Below, one piece after another: positions 11,263 through 23,668 of a stretch of DNA of 64,000 nucleotides. Position numbers and translations under genes: made by a program. This stretch comes from Erythrocercus mccallii (taxonomy: Eukaryota > Chordata > Aves > Passeriformes > Dicruridae): positions 1,209,773-1,273,772 of the forward strand of contig VZRG01000029.1 in NCBI GenBank assembly GCA_013397435.1. Reading direction: 5' to 3'. How positions within the stretch are numbered: the stretch's first letter is position 1; the number at the start of each line of letters is the position of its first letter. The notes beneath the pieces were generated by a model, which worked only from the letters and a program-made list of their open reading frames with translations, was not told where the DNA came from and ran no database searches.

Positions 11263-14200
11263 ATCAATAATAACCTAGTAACAAACAGAAAACGTATTCT
11301 GTCAGGTGTTTGTTAAACACCTTCTACATAAATGCCATTTAAACTTTGTTGCTGTTGATAGAACATTTTGCTGAAACACACGCTCCAATTTAAGCAAGCA
11401 GGACTGTGTTTGATATAAGAGTAAACACCTCTATGCAAAATAACATTCTAAAAATTATAAGGAAAGTAGGTAATTCCAAGGGGTATGTCAAGAGAGCAGT
11501 GAGGATGTATGTGTGCAGTGATTTCACTGGTGCACTGAGATGTATTATATAGCTGAGAGCAGCACTGCTTAGAAAGTATGATAAAAAAGTACATTGTGCT
11601 TTTGTATTGGTGTTTTATCCCCAGTTTTGCTTCATATGCTGGTAAATGTTGACAGTTACACCTACAGGTTGATGCCTGTTACAGCACTGTCAGGAATGTT
11701 TTTCAGGTTGGAAGGGATATCTTGAGATCTGAACAAGGATTTTAAATTGAGGAGTAGGAAAGATGCATATCCAGTGGAAGCAAGGACAAGTAACCTTGAC
11801 AGTGTTCAGGGATGAGTTTGGATATGTAAGGAAATATCCAATATTTGGGATCAGGAAAGCTAAGGCACAGATGGATCTGGACTTGACAAGGGATGTGAAA
11901 AATACTTCCTGAGAAATGATTCAAACTTTGAAGTATGAGGAAACAAGGTATGGCATGGGAAGAGTCGAGTTTCTTTCCTCCAGCATGTTTGCTTCCAGTT
12001 TGAGAACTTGACTTCAGGCAACTTGGAAGTGCTCTGTTGAATACAGATTGGTAGCAGGGGTTGAGCAGATTGGACTAGAAAATATTTTTTCATTAACAAT
12101 TGCCTTTGCCTGAGTGGATGTGATAGGTAAAGCTTGGGAATAGACTCAGTAAACTTATGCAGTTACAGATAATGCAGCTGAAATTTTTAGAGCTCCTTTG
12201 TTCATTTGTTAAAATGAGCTTTTAGGTGAACTGGCAGTATCTGTGGATTACATACAGTTTGTGGCATTTATCTGTTGCTTCACTGTATACCTTCCATGAA
12301 TTAAGCAACAGTATCTGGCAGGCATGTTTCATTTTTCTGATATACTCTGTCATTCATTTAATAAACTTAGGCATTTAGCAAATGCAAATGAGATTAATAT
12401 TGGGTTGACCCTCACTGAAGCTTATGGTACTTATCTCAATTATGCTGAGTTAGGTGTTAGGACTCTTAAATGTTCATGTTTAATTTGTTTACTTTACTTT
12501 GGGGGATAGGTGTAGTAAATACTGCAAATGGAGGCTTCTAATGTGCTGAGCCAATCTTTTTACTGGCCACAAGGAAGAACTTTTTCCAGTTTAAAGATTT
12601 TTGATTTTTTTTATCTCCATCTTGTTATTGGGATATTTCAAATTCTGCTGACTTCTTACTAGATATAAATATCTAAACCTGGGGTTTCGTTTACAAAATT
12701 TTCTCCCTACAGTTTACATAAAGTTGTAAAAATAACACAACAGAACATAATTGTAAAACTACATTTCCCCTAAGATTTCTCTTTTTTTTTTAGTATAAAT
12801 TAAACCACTGTATATTTGAACTTACTGCTTTGCATTGTAGAACCTTCTTTGCTACACTGAACTATCTTTGGCATCACGTAGCCTGGAATTTGAATTTCCT
12901 TACATTTGCATAATATACAAAAATTCTGAACAAATTAATTAAATTGAAGACAGGTCTTTAAGACCTATAGTAGATGTTTTTTACAGAAACTCAGTAAATT
13001 GGAAATAAACCTGCAAGAGAAAGGCAGACAGAAAATACAAGGCTGTTTTAATGAGGAGCTATAGCAACTGCTCTGAAGTACAATTTAAACAAACTCCAAC
13101 CTCCTCTTAGGTTTCATTTATAGGAATATAGGTCTATCAAGTTCTGTTGTAATTTTCAGTTCCTGAGTGACAGCTAATGCAGGCACAGAATTATATATAT
13201 TTCTATGATGAAACACTTCTTACAATATATAGCTTTTATTTTGAGTGACTATTCAAGTAATATTTTCATAAGTTATCACAACAGACAAAGTGCAACATTT
13301 ATGAAAAGTAAGAATCTGTGGGACTTAGTTTGGTGTTTTGCAGCTTATATATATCAGGTTATATTTGCCTTTAGAATAGATTTTTTTAAATGCTCCTCTT
13401 CCACACAAGAATTTTTTCTCTACTAGATGAGATTTTCTAACAAATACAAAATTCTCTTATTTTAGAATTTTTAGAAGAATTTTAGAAAGAGAAAATTATT
13501 CCTGTTCATATTATGGATTATTTGATTATTACATCCAGCTACGATATCTAAATGAATTGTAGGTTTTAGGTTCCTGATCTCAATCACTGTGCAGGAAAGA
13601 AGAGGTTCGTTTATATCTTTAAAGGGGCGTGAGGGGAACAAGCTTCCTGATTTAGCCATCCACTTTATTGCAGATAATCTTAGAGTAGAGTAAGTCAGGT
13701 AACTTCATATAGAGAGTTTTAGTAGATTTTAGGTTTAGCAATTCTGTGTTTTAGCAGTTTGGCTCTTCTAAAAGCAGAGTATATCAGGAGCATAGTGTCA
13801 AACGTGTCAACTACTTGACTTGCAGGTTTCCTTGGATTTTGAAAGACACTTCTGAACTCACACACCCTTCTTCTGTCCAAGATCTGTTGAAAATCATGAA
13901 GTATTTCTGTGAATCTGTGTCTAAATCTGATATATTTTTGGATTCTGTCATCTGATGTAGCAGTGAATTTTACTACGTTAAGAGCTGTTCTCCCATTGCC
14001 TACTTTTGTAATACTGAATTTCTTGTGGATTTTGTCAATCTGGTTTTCTGGTTTTAAAGAAAGCTTTTGTAACTACATCTCTCTTTCATCCCTATAAGCA
14101 CTCAGAACTGTTTATGTTATACAGAGGGATATTTTAAAAACACTTTATTTTAAAGCATTTTCTGTGTCTGTTAGATCAAATTATTACATACAGTTAGGGA

Positions 14201-16292
14201 TTACTTGTGAGTTGTATCAACTCAGTTTTAATCCTTTAACTGTCTAGTTGTTTGCCTTCTCTCCTAAATAATGTTGCAAACTATTCTGATTTTGGGCATG
14301 GAATAAAAATTAAGAAAAGAATTCCTATGAAATAAAAGTGATCTGTATTCCAAAGTTGACTTTATTCTTACTGTAAGTCAATATATCTATTAACCTATAA
14401 CATGTTATATTCTCCTTATTGGCAAGTTCTGCTGTCATTCAGTCACTGTTAATAGATGTACCCCAGAAGTCTGTAGTTCACGGTTACTTTCAGGTCCTTT
14501 CACATTCAATAAAACACAAAAGAGTACCTCTGACCCATATACAAGCCAGATTTATCACATTTTTTATGTTGCCTTTGGAATATGATTCCTACTTTTACTT
14601 TTAGTTATGTAATCAAATTATATCGTTTGTTCATTTAAGCTTCACAATAGTGTTCCACCTTCTGGTTTTCATTCTTTACTTTTCATATGATGTCTGAAGC
14701 CACAGCTAAAAAGCAGAATTTGCCAGAGAGAAAACAATAGACAGGTAGTGGAAGTGATGAACAAAATGTACTTTGGGTGAACACATTGTTTATGCTGATT
14801 TCTCCTTCTGATGGCTGGTGTTTGAAGATGTAGTTGAAATTTTTTATTGTAGAAACAAAGATGTGCATTTTACATGTTTTATCAAGACTAGTTTAAACTA
14901 TATCTGAGGTACAACTACTTGCTAATAATGCTTGATAAAATTTAGAATCCTAGATGAAGTGCACTGTGGATATATTTGTGAGCAATTCATATCAGACATA
15001 GTCACATCTTTCCAAGAAAGCTGCTGTCCTTGGGGTGCCACCAGAACCTTGCAATGCACTGTCCAGAAGCCATCCTCAGTTATTGCGCCTGAAGTATGTG
15101 GTGTTTGTTGTGTGTGATATCAGAAAGTACATATCTACCCACTGTGAGGCTGAGTGAGTTTGTTAGTGCCAAGAGCCTCTGCTGGGACATGGTTTCATCC
15201 AATGAAATGAATGAAACCACGTCTTGATGATCTGTTGATGTTGAATCTTGAATGTGTCTCTCTACATAAGGTGGCACTGGCAACCTGGGCAGTAGCTAAC
15301 TAATCTGTTCTGGTAATTTGTGATGATTTTTGTTTTTGCAGTTGATTCAAGAGAAGGAACTGATTCCAAAATAAACTTTAGAAGATCCCACAAGTTACAA
15401 ACCTTAAGTACAATTGAAAGTGACACAGCAGTTTGAATTAACTGACTTAAATACAAGGATTCATGGACTGTCTTTTTTAATGAATGCATGCAACTAAGTT
15501 TCTTGAATTTTAACTGTTTGGTCATGAATGAGCACTATTTTGTATATCTGAACTTTAAAAATTCTTCTTCTCAGATTCTAAGTTATCAAATCAGATCATA
15601 TTAGTGTATAACTGTAAACAGTGGGTGCGGGCAGAATCTCACAATCATGCAGTAGTTCTGCCTTGTAATGCTGCTTATGAGACTTTTCTAGTTCTTTTCA
15701 CCTGAACTGTATTTCTCTTTGCCTAACACATTAAGAAATTGAAAAGTAACTGATAGGAATTGCTGTTATAAATAGCTTCAGTCTTCTTGATAAAATTAAA
15801 GTCCTGGAGATGGTGTGCAATGACATAATTCACAGATCAGTCTATTGCTTTTTTCCCTTATTTTGAAGTTTATTTTCCATTTTATATTAATAATATAATC
15901 CAGGCATTTCAGTCCAAAACAGTACTTCTTGGGTGGTAAAACTCAATAGGTATTTAGTCTCATGACTTATAAATCTACTAGAGGCAAATTATAATTGTCT
16001 TGAAATACAATGCTTGTCATAACTTATTGCAGTTTATGTATTATCTATTGTGTAAATACAGTATTGGTTCCTTTAAGCACATACCAAAGTCAAAGCAGAA
16101 TATAACATCACAGTGGCCAACACAAGGACCCAGAGAATTGTCTGGGGTCCATGGCAGCTTTCTCAGCACATTATGAATTAAGCACAATAAAGGATTGCTT
16201 CTACTGAATAATTTGGCTTTAGAGCTCCTGGTGTTTACTGACTGCAGAATGTGAATTTGGTTGCCACATAGTTAGATATTAGAAAATAAAAT
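11263..16292. other. Non-coding, intronic or intergenic
   Basis: AT-rich DNA without recognised repeats. An 83 bp segment at 12,371-12,453 has coding-like base use between a weak acceptor and GTGTTA. It is too short and poorly bounded to call. Confidence 0.6.
15190..15219. repeat. 9 bp inverted repeat with 12 nt loop
   Basis: TGGTTTCAT and ATGAAACCA are exact reverse complements separated by 12 nt that themselves contain AATGAAATGA. The element is short and may be chance. Confidence 0.6.
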
Positions 16293-16488
16293 GCTTCACT
16301 GAAGGAGTGGTCAGGCATTGGAATAAGTTGCCCAGGGAGATGGTGGAGTCACTGTCTCTGTAAGTGTTCAAGAGGTGTCTGGATGTGGCACTTGGGGGTG
16401 TGGCTCAGGGGTAATTATGGTGGTGCTGGGTTGATGGTTGGACTTGTTGGTCTTGAAGGTCTCTTCCAACCCTGATGATTCTGTGATT
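16293..16488 (+). mobile_element. CR1 LINE 3' fragment
   Basis: The block contains TTCACTGAAGGAGTGGTCAG, the GGAATAAGTTGCCCAGGGAG motif, TTCAAGAGGTGTCTGGATGT, GGTTGATGGTTGGACTTG and the tail TCTTCCAACCCTGATGATTC. These correspond to the last 200 bp of CR1 in + orientation. A T run follows the tail. Confidence 0.9.
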
Positions 16489-19400
16489 TTTTTACTTAGT
16501 ATGATGGTAGTTGCAGAAACAAGGATTCATATACAATGCTTTTAAAATTTATTACTTCCCTAAATGCATCCTAATAATATTGTATAATAATTGTATATTC
16601 ATTAAGCTTTGAGATTGGTCATAAAGAAATACACAAAAATTTAAATTGACACTTCAAATTTCCATCCTAATATTAGAATTCTATAAAAAATATATTGAAA
16701 AAATTAAAAGGAAGAATAAGTCAGATAATTTACTCTCAATAAGAATAATACTTTTGGCATATATCTGCATTGCAACTATAAAAGATTTCAGTATTGAGTT
16801 TGGACTTAAACTTGTGTCTTGAAAGTGTAGATTTTGGAACTCATTGCTTACACTGTCCAGGTTATCAGTAACAGAGCAAATATTGGAACAAAAAAAGTCA
16901 AAAATTTCAAGGAAGTGGAAGACAAGAAGTTTTTTCTACTGTATGTTTCTATTATATTGCATAAACTGTAAAAATACGTGCTGCACCATCAGTGTTATAA
17001 GAAGAGTAAATCACTGAGGCATGAACACAAGACTATTTTTTCATGTGAAGATTAGGATAAACAATTCAGAAAATCCTTTCTGCTAGTGTCTGATCTGGCT
17101 ATAGGAAAGGATATGCAGAAACCAGTGAGAAATAACCAAAATGCAGTAACTTAGAAAGGATATTTAAGTCTCATCTTTGGACTAAAACAAGTCCACAGAC
17201 AACCTCGAGCACAAGACAGCCTGTTTTTTCCTAATGGACCTTGAAGGGAACATGTTGTTGTTGGATTTGTATGACTGTGAGAATGGAATCTCATTTTCAG
17301 CATATAAAAGTGTTAAGCAGCAAAAGTTAATGCAAAAGTTCTTACCAGGTAAGCTTCAAGTAAGTAATGGAAAGATAATCTCAGTAGTTACTGTGAAGGG
17401 GACATTGTGACTGAGGACAACTGGGAGTGTCAAGAGGAGAGGCTGTGGCACATCTGTACTGCTGCAGACATAATTCTGCTGACTGAATAGGCAGTAGATT
17501 TATGGAAGCAGAACATGCAGGGTAAAAGTTGAGGCCAAGAGTGGGCACAAGGGAATAGAGTTTGTTGAAGACAAAAGAGATATTGAATCAAGAGAGGATT
17601 TAGTGGAAATGGAGCCAGAGATTACTTCTTTTGTCCGGAGGAAATTTTAAAGCGTGTCCATGAAAAGCCAAACCACACATTTATCTGATTGACACAGGCT
17701 GAGGAGATGAACAATGTGAAATCAGTGCCCATGTAAAAAGACACATGTGCTTCTAAATGCAGCTGTGAACTTGGAAGCAAGTACTGAAGCTGGAAGAAAA
17801 AAAAAGTGAGTCAAAGTCAGAGAAAAAGTAAAAGTTGTGCTTTCTAGTTGAAGCTAACACCTAAATTATTTGAACAGCAGAACCATTTTTTAATTTTGGA
17901 TAAGGCTTAAACAGACCTACATTCCTTTCCTTTTTTACCAAATAAATCTGTGACATATTTTCTCTGCAGGCTCTCATAACTGAGCTCACATGCTGAGTGC
18001 TGAGATTCATATCTGTGCCATCCAGTGTTCCCACTTGACTAAATGACCTTTTCATGAGAATTCTTTCCTTGGCAGCTGTGGATACTGAGACCAGAAATCC
18101 ACAAAATTAAGCTACTACATTTCCCTTAAACATGAATGTTGTTAATATAAAACAGTTTCTATTTTAAAAAAGTATTGACTTTTAAAAATCAATTTAAAAT
18201 TCCTCAGCAGTATTACATCCAGGATCTGTAATGGTTAGATGCAGTCAAATTTTTTGCTGTGAGAGTGGAGACTGCTTAGTGTTCTGTTTGCTTTCATTTT
18301 TGACTGTTATATTTAGAAAATAATCCAATTATTCTTCAGTTTCTTTTAAATGTTGTTCAAAATCAGCATATTTTAAAATACTTTAAACATTTTGCAAGTG
18401 AAATATACAAGTCTCATAATTACCATGATTCTTGTATCACTTCTAAATATTGGCAACAGTAATTTAGATGAATATTCAATTTTTAGGGAAAGGTGAAAAT
18501 CAAAACACTGTCTGACTACAAGAGAGTCTACAAAATCATCTCTTCTACCTTACTATTTTGGAAAAATGGCAAGCCATTTTCTTAAGAAAAATACTAATGC
18601 TATCCATCAGCGTGAAAATAACATTGGTCACTTGTTCAGCCCATGGATTTCAATTAGCTTCGGATGACCCAAATTTTAAAGTGAGGATGGTATGATGTGA
18701 TAAGCTGTTACATATCATGTTTAATCATACCATTGGAAACTTCCAGAGATAGTTTCTTAATCAAATGTCTGTTACAGAAGATACTAGGGAGATGAATATT
18801 TACCTGTGCAGCCAGTCACAGACATATGTTAAATTGCTAGTAGGCATAAGATGGTTTTAGGATTTTTGAAAGGAAAATTTGGTAAGAATTTAATTGAAAG
18901 TGTTAAAGGCTGTAGAACATAGTCTCTTCTGTTATGGAATTCAAGATAAAATATACCTGAAGAATAGGCTTAATACTGACTGCTAATCTCATAAAAACAG
19001 ATGTGTTCATAGCTAACAAAATATTTCATATGCCTTATTTTTAATAAAATACCTTAATTGTAGAGTAAAATTAATCCATCTGCTAAAACAGAACTCATTC
19101 CTTTTTTAGTCTTTTCAATTCTGTTTCTTTCTTTTTCTTTTTAAAGCTTTAAAATAGCCTTTCTTCTAAAAGCACATTTTTTTTGTTATTCTACATGAGT
19201 TTTATCACTTGGATATATTTTCATTTTGAGTGCTTTTGTTTGTATATAGACAGGCTATTGTGTTACATGATTTGGGCTGATACTTGTTGGCAGAGAGAGA
19301 AGTCTGTCTTGGCAAACCCTGATTTTTATGTAAAAGAACATCTGTGAGCTTCATCTTTGTGGTGTAGCTGGACCCTCATAGCCTAAGAGAAAACTAGTAT

Positions 19401-19711
19401 TAAAAGCAAGCACATCTGTCTCCTTACAACTATAAGGATTATACATTTTGAGTTGAAGGATAAGGATTTACTGGTGAACCCTGAGGAATGCTACTAACAC
19501 CTTTATCTGTTTGCCGTGGTTTTACTTCAAGGCAAGTTATGTGCTCTTTTCTGCCTTCCCATCACTGGGCTTCACTCAAGGGTTTTTTTTGGAAATTAGC
19601 TATTTACCCTCCAGCTATGCCATGGTTTAATCAGTAGCTAGTGGCAGGGGAGATTCCTCCATTTGATTTAACAGTGAAGAGATGATCACATGGGGGTGAG
19701 ACTCAGAACCG
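16489..19711. other. Non-coding, intronic or intergenic
   Basis: AT-rich unique sequence with few open frames. I see no repeat, RNA gene or exon. Confidence 0.6.
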
Positions 19712-20070
19712 CCATCACAGCAGGAGCATTAAGGTTGGAAAAGACCTCCAAGATTATCAAGTCCAACCTTTGAAAGAATGCCACCTTACCTCTTAAATCA
19801 TATTGCAAAGTGCCACATCTGCTAAATTTTTGAAACTTCCAGGAATGGTGACTTTACCACTAGGGTAGAGTCCCACTTGGGTAGCCTGTTCCAATGCTTA
19901 ACCATTGTTCCAGTGAAAAAAAATTTTCCTGATATCCGACCTGAACCTCCCCTGATGCAACTTGAGGCTGTTTCCTCTTTGGTCCTCACACTGGTTGTCT
20001 GGGAGAAGAGTCCAACCCCCACCTGGGTACAATCTCCTCTCAGGGAGCTGTAGAGAGCCAATGGCCTTAC
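19712..20070 (-). mobile_element. CR1 LINE 3' fragment with partial RT frame
   Basis: The + strand reads CATTAAGGTTGGAAAAGACC then CAAGTCCAACC, the reverse complement of a CR1 3' end. The minus strand codes for CR1 ORF2 C-terminal residues ALYSSLRGDCTQVGVGLFSQ, then KFFFTGTMVKHWNRLPK and a short tail, with a small insertion near the PREVVES motif. A minus-strand frame spans 20,145-19,822, but its first part lies beyond clear CR1 similarity. Confidence 0.88.
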
Positions 20071-20434
20071 TTCCATCCACACTTTCATGGGAAGATACAG
20101 AGTGTCGAGTGTTTGCCATTCCTCTTGGCCAGTCAGTGAAAACAAAGCACTTTACCACAGTGATTTTCTGGTGTGTTTTTATACTTTTCTGCCCCATCTG
20201 TTGGATTAGGTGCAGACTGTTCACTGCTGCTTCTGAACCTCTGCTCACACCGGATTTTAAGACTCATCCTTCCTTTGGGTTTAACTATTCAAAATTCATA
20301 TGGTCCCACCATTGCTTAGCTGAAAACTTTAAGAAGGACAGATGCTCTATTTGCACTGACTTTACACTATGGACTAAGGATGACAAAGAAATAAAGAATA
20401 GAGAAACTGAGAGTTTGGATTAACATTTTCAGAA

Positions 20435-20455
20435 ATTATTATTATTATTATTATT
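20435..20455 (+). repeat. (ATT)7 microsatellite
   Basis: Seven uninterrupted ATT units lie about 360 bp beyond the CR1 copy ending near 20,070. Confidence 0.95.
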
Positions 20456-22627
20456 TCCTTGTGCCTTCAGAGTAGAGATTCATTTAGTTCATGTCTTAGA
20501 GTGCTGGTCAGATAAGCTGTCCAGTCTTAAGGGTGTAGGTAAACATTGTGTAGGCAAAATACCTGAAGGAAAACAATAGAGTGCAAATGCACTTTCTCCA
20601 TTCACAGCAGTTTTGATTGTATTTGAGCATACTTGTACTTAGACATACTTTGCTCATGGAATTATTCATGCTTGCAAGAAATTTAAATTCCTTTTCTGCT
20701 TATTACATTCACTGTGTGAAGACTGCTTTGGAGCTGGAACAAGTTTGTGTTTTGTGCAAAAGAACGTTGAGAACAATCAGAATTACTGCAAAATTGATGT
20801 GTTAAAACCTAATATTTATGTGAGAGACAAAGGGAATAAATCTTGTTACTAAATTCTGTTGTAACTTGTTTTACCCCTGCTGACTCCTCTCTTCTTACTC
20901 TCCAAGGAGAGATGTCACCTTGTGTCCTTTTAACCTTTTGTTTCATTTCTGGATGCTTTTTTAACAGTCTATGTTGGTATTTTTCCTTGTTGTTTGGGTT
21001 CTTTTGTTTGAGTTATTTTGGTCTAGTTTGAGTTCTTTTGTTAAATGTAAACTAGGCTGGCCTTACATGAAAGTCTTGAATCACAAGGAATTTACATTTT
21101 TGCATTCCAGTTGAGTGTGCACCCTCAGAAATAGACGGGAAAACACAGAGATGGACACAAACTATGCCTTAACATCACAGAGATGTGGTCAGAGAAGTAG
21201 AATCTGAGTGATAAAATGAAAGCTGTAGGATGGGCATTACGGTGTGATTCAAAGATGTTTTCATATTTCAGTGTGTAACTTACACACAAAGTTTTTATGG
21301 TTTATTCTGCAATCAGTCCCTCCTCGCAGAATGATGAGATGATGCAACTTGAGAACCCCTTTGCATGCAACTAGATTTAATTAAGAGTGCCAAATTAGGG
21401 AAATCTGTGATATCAAATGACTAACAATGAGCTTCTGAATAGCCACTCCCTCTCACTTCGTCTCACTGCCCAAAACACAGACATTTGAGTCACTTTTAAA
21501 GCTGCTTTTGAAATTTTGAGAGAACAGTTTAAAACCAATTATGTATTTGATCTCCTGTACCAAAATACAGAGTTGAAAGTTGAAATTCAGTCTCTGCAAC
21601 TGCAAAGTAACCAGACTTGTAATACTGTCATTACTTTGGTTTGTATTTCTGTAACCAAGATTGGAATGTGGCCTTTACCCCACTGAACTGATTTTATCGT
21701 CCTGAAAGTTTGGTAGCCACAAGGCTGGATGTGAACAATAGCCCAGCACATGTCTATACATACTTTGTCCCTCAGTATCTCATGGATATTGTTTACTTCT
21801 TTCCCCAAAGGAGAATTTTTTTGTTTGTTTTTTAGAAGGCCATATGGTTTTTCCTCTGAACCATCTCAAATAAATTATCTGTAATCAAAAGGAATGTTTC
21901 CAATCAATTAATTGCTGCAGCCGTGTGCTTGTATTTCAGATTATTCACAGTCTGTAGGAGTTATATAATAAAGATTTTAATGATTGAATGTTGGCATGTG
22001 ACCATTTTAACAAATGGACACATGCCTCTTCTTATTTTGGAGATCTGAATGTCTATTATGCTTAATATTACATATAAAGTTAGCACTTATAGAAGGGAAG
22101 AAAAATGTGCTTTAGACTGAAAGAAAGGGAAAAAAAATGCTCACATATCCTCTGCACTGATTTTTAGCATGCCCCAGAAGATTCAAATGCATCATTCATT
22201 CATTCCAAAAACCTTACAATTTTGTTAGTCACTAATTGAAAGTTGTCCAGTCTTTTTATATAGCACTGATAGTCACAATCACAAATTGTATGTCACAAAG
22301 TCTATGAAACTGTTGCAGCACATTTGTATGCATAGTTTTGTAACCTGGGATAGCTGAAGCATTTCATATCTTGTACTACATTTTATCAGCTTAGATGTTT
22401 GTGTTCATTTTTTTCTTGAAAAGTGATGCAACCAATCTATGTTGTCAATGCAATATGGTATAGAAAGGAAAAACCTCTAATATTGAAATGTACTGTGTTA
22501 AATATACCATAAATATGTACTTTTTGATTGTGCTGTAAGTTTATTGAAGAAGTGCTGTATTGTTTCCTTTGTCCCCATTAGGTAGGTTTTGGAATTTATT
22601 TGTAATTTTTTTTCTTTTGTAATACAG

Positions 22628-22682
22628 TTACACTGATGACCCCAGATCTCACCGAGTGGAAATGTCCTCTGTGCTTCTTTGA
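22628..22682 (+). CDS. Weak candidate alternative terminal exon
   Basis: A pyrimidine tract of about 20 nt (eight T, CTTTTG) ends in ATACAG at 22,622-22,627. The following frame reads YTDDPRSHRVEMSSVLL and then TGA at 22,680. Codon position 2 has only two G in 17 codons. There is no AATAAA close downstream and no donor before the stop, so it would have to be a terminal exon. The peptide is too short to assign to a family, and chance is a real alternative. Confidence 0.15.
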
Positions 22683-23343
22683 AGATTTTTAAAAATTATT
22701 TATTTCACCTGCAGTATATGATACAGTTTATCTGTCAGGCGGAGTCTCTTACATGGATATAATCTCGCCTCATCTTTAGCAGTGGTTTATTTTTTATATT
22801 TTCAGGGTTGAGATAGTTGTGTATTTAAACTTTTAACTCTGTGTTTTTTTCCTTTTCCCCCTTCTGACTTGCTCCCCTATCACTTCTCTCTGTCTTCTCT
22901 ACATACTAATTTTCACCTTCCTTCTTATTGTCAGCTAGGGCTAAAACAACAGTCAAGTGAAACAGAGCTTGAAAGTGCTGTATTTTTCTGTTTATAATAG
23001 GAGAAAACCAGCTAAACTGCTGGACTGCTTTTGCTCTGCTACTATAGTCCCATGTGTCAAATGCACTCATATGGATTTGTAGTTGCTCTGTCTTTGGTGC
23101 CTGGAGAAGTGCAGCAGTCTGTAAATGATTTTCATGATCAGGGTGTTATGTTTTGCAGGAGGCCAGCACCTCTTAGCCCATTTTTTCTCTGTGTGTATGT
23201 GGTGGGTCGGCTCTGTATTCCTGGCTAGCTGCAAAACTTAATGCGGCAGCTCATCAAAGTATTGATAGACTCTCACAATGGAAGAGACAGCAAAGAACCC
23301 ACCACACAAACACACTGAGGGGAATGCTGTTATAACTTCTTCA

Positions 23344-23668
23344 GGAGGGTAAGTGCAGGAGCAGGCACTGATCTCTTCTCTCTGGTGACCAGTGACAGGC
23401 ACTAAGGAAATTGCCTGAAGCTGTGTCAGGGGAGGTTTAGGTTAGATATCAGGAAAAGATTCTTCACCCAGAGGGTGGTTGGGCACTTGGAACAGGCTTC
23501 TCAGGGAAGTGGTCATAGCACCAAGCCTGGCAGAGTTCAAGAAGTGTTCAGAAAACGTTCTCAGATCCATGGAGTGATTTTTGGGTCTGTTCAGTGCAGG
23601 CCCAGGAGTTGGGATTTCACTGATCCTTGTGGGTTCCTTTCAACTGAGGATATTCTGTGATTCTATAT
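23344..23668 (+). mobile_element. CR1 LINE 3' fragment
   Basis: The + strand shows CTGGTGACCAGTGACAGGCA, GTGTCAGGGGAGGTTTAGGT, GATATCAGGAAAAGATTCTT, CACCCAGAGGGTGGTTGGGC and a tail of TTTCAACTGAGGATATTCTG followed by TGATTCTAT. That is roughly the last 325 bp of a CR1 element. Its tail is nearly identical in plan to the fragment at 3.87 kb. Confidence 0.92.

Larger units (their letters stand above)
20071..23343. other. Non-coding, intronic or intergenic
   Basis: Holds the (ATT)7 repeat and the weak terminal-exon candidate at 22,628. The rest is unassigned AT-rich sequence. Confidence 0.6.

Noticed and set aside
12371..12453. 83 bp segment with few G at codon position 2
   Set aside because: Poor pyrimidine tract and weak donor. 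Too short to support.
19962..20423. 153-codon + strand frame, the longest open frame in the window
   Set aside because: Its first part is the antisense of a CR1 fragment and the rest is non-repetitive sequence without a domain.
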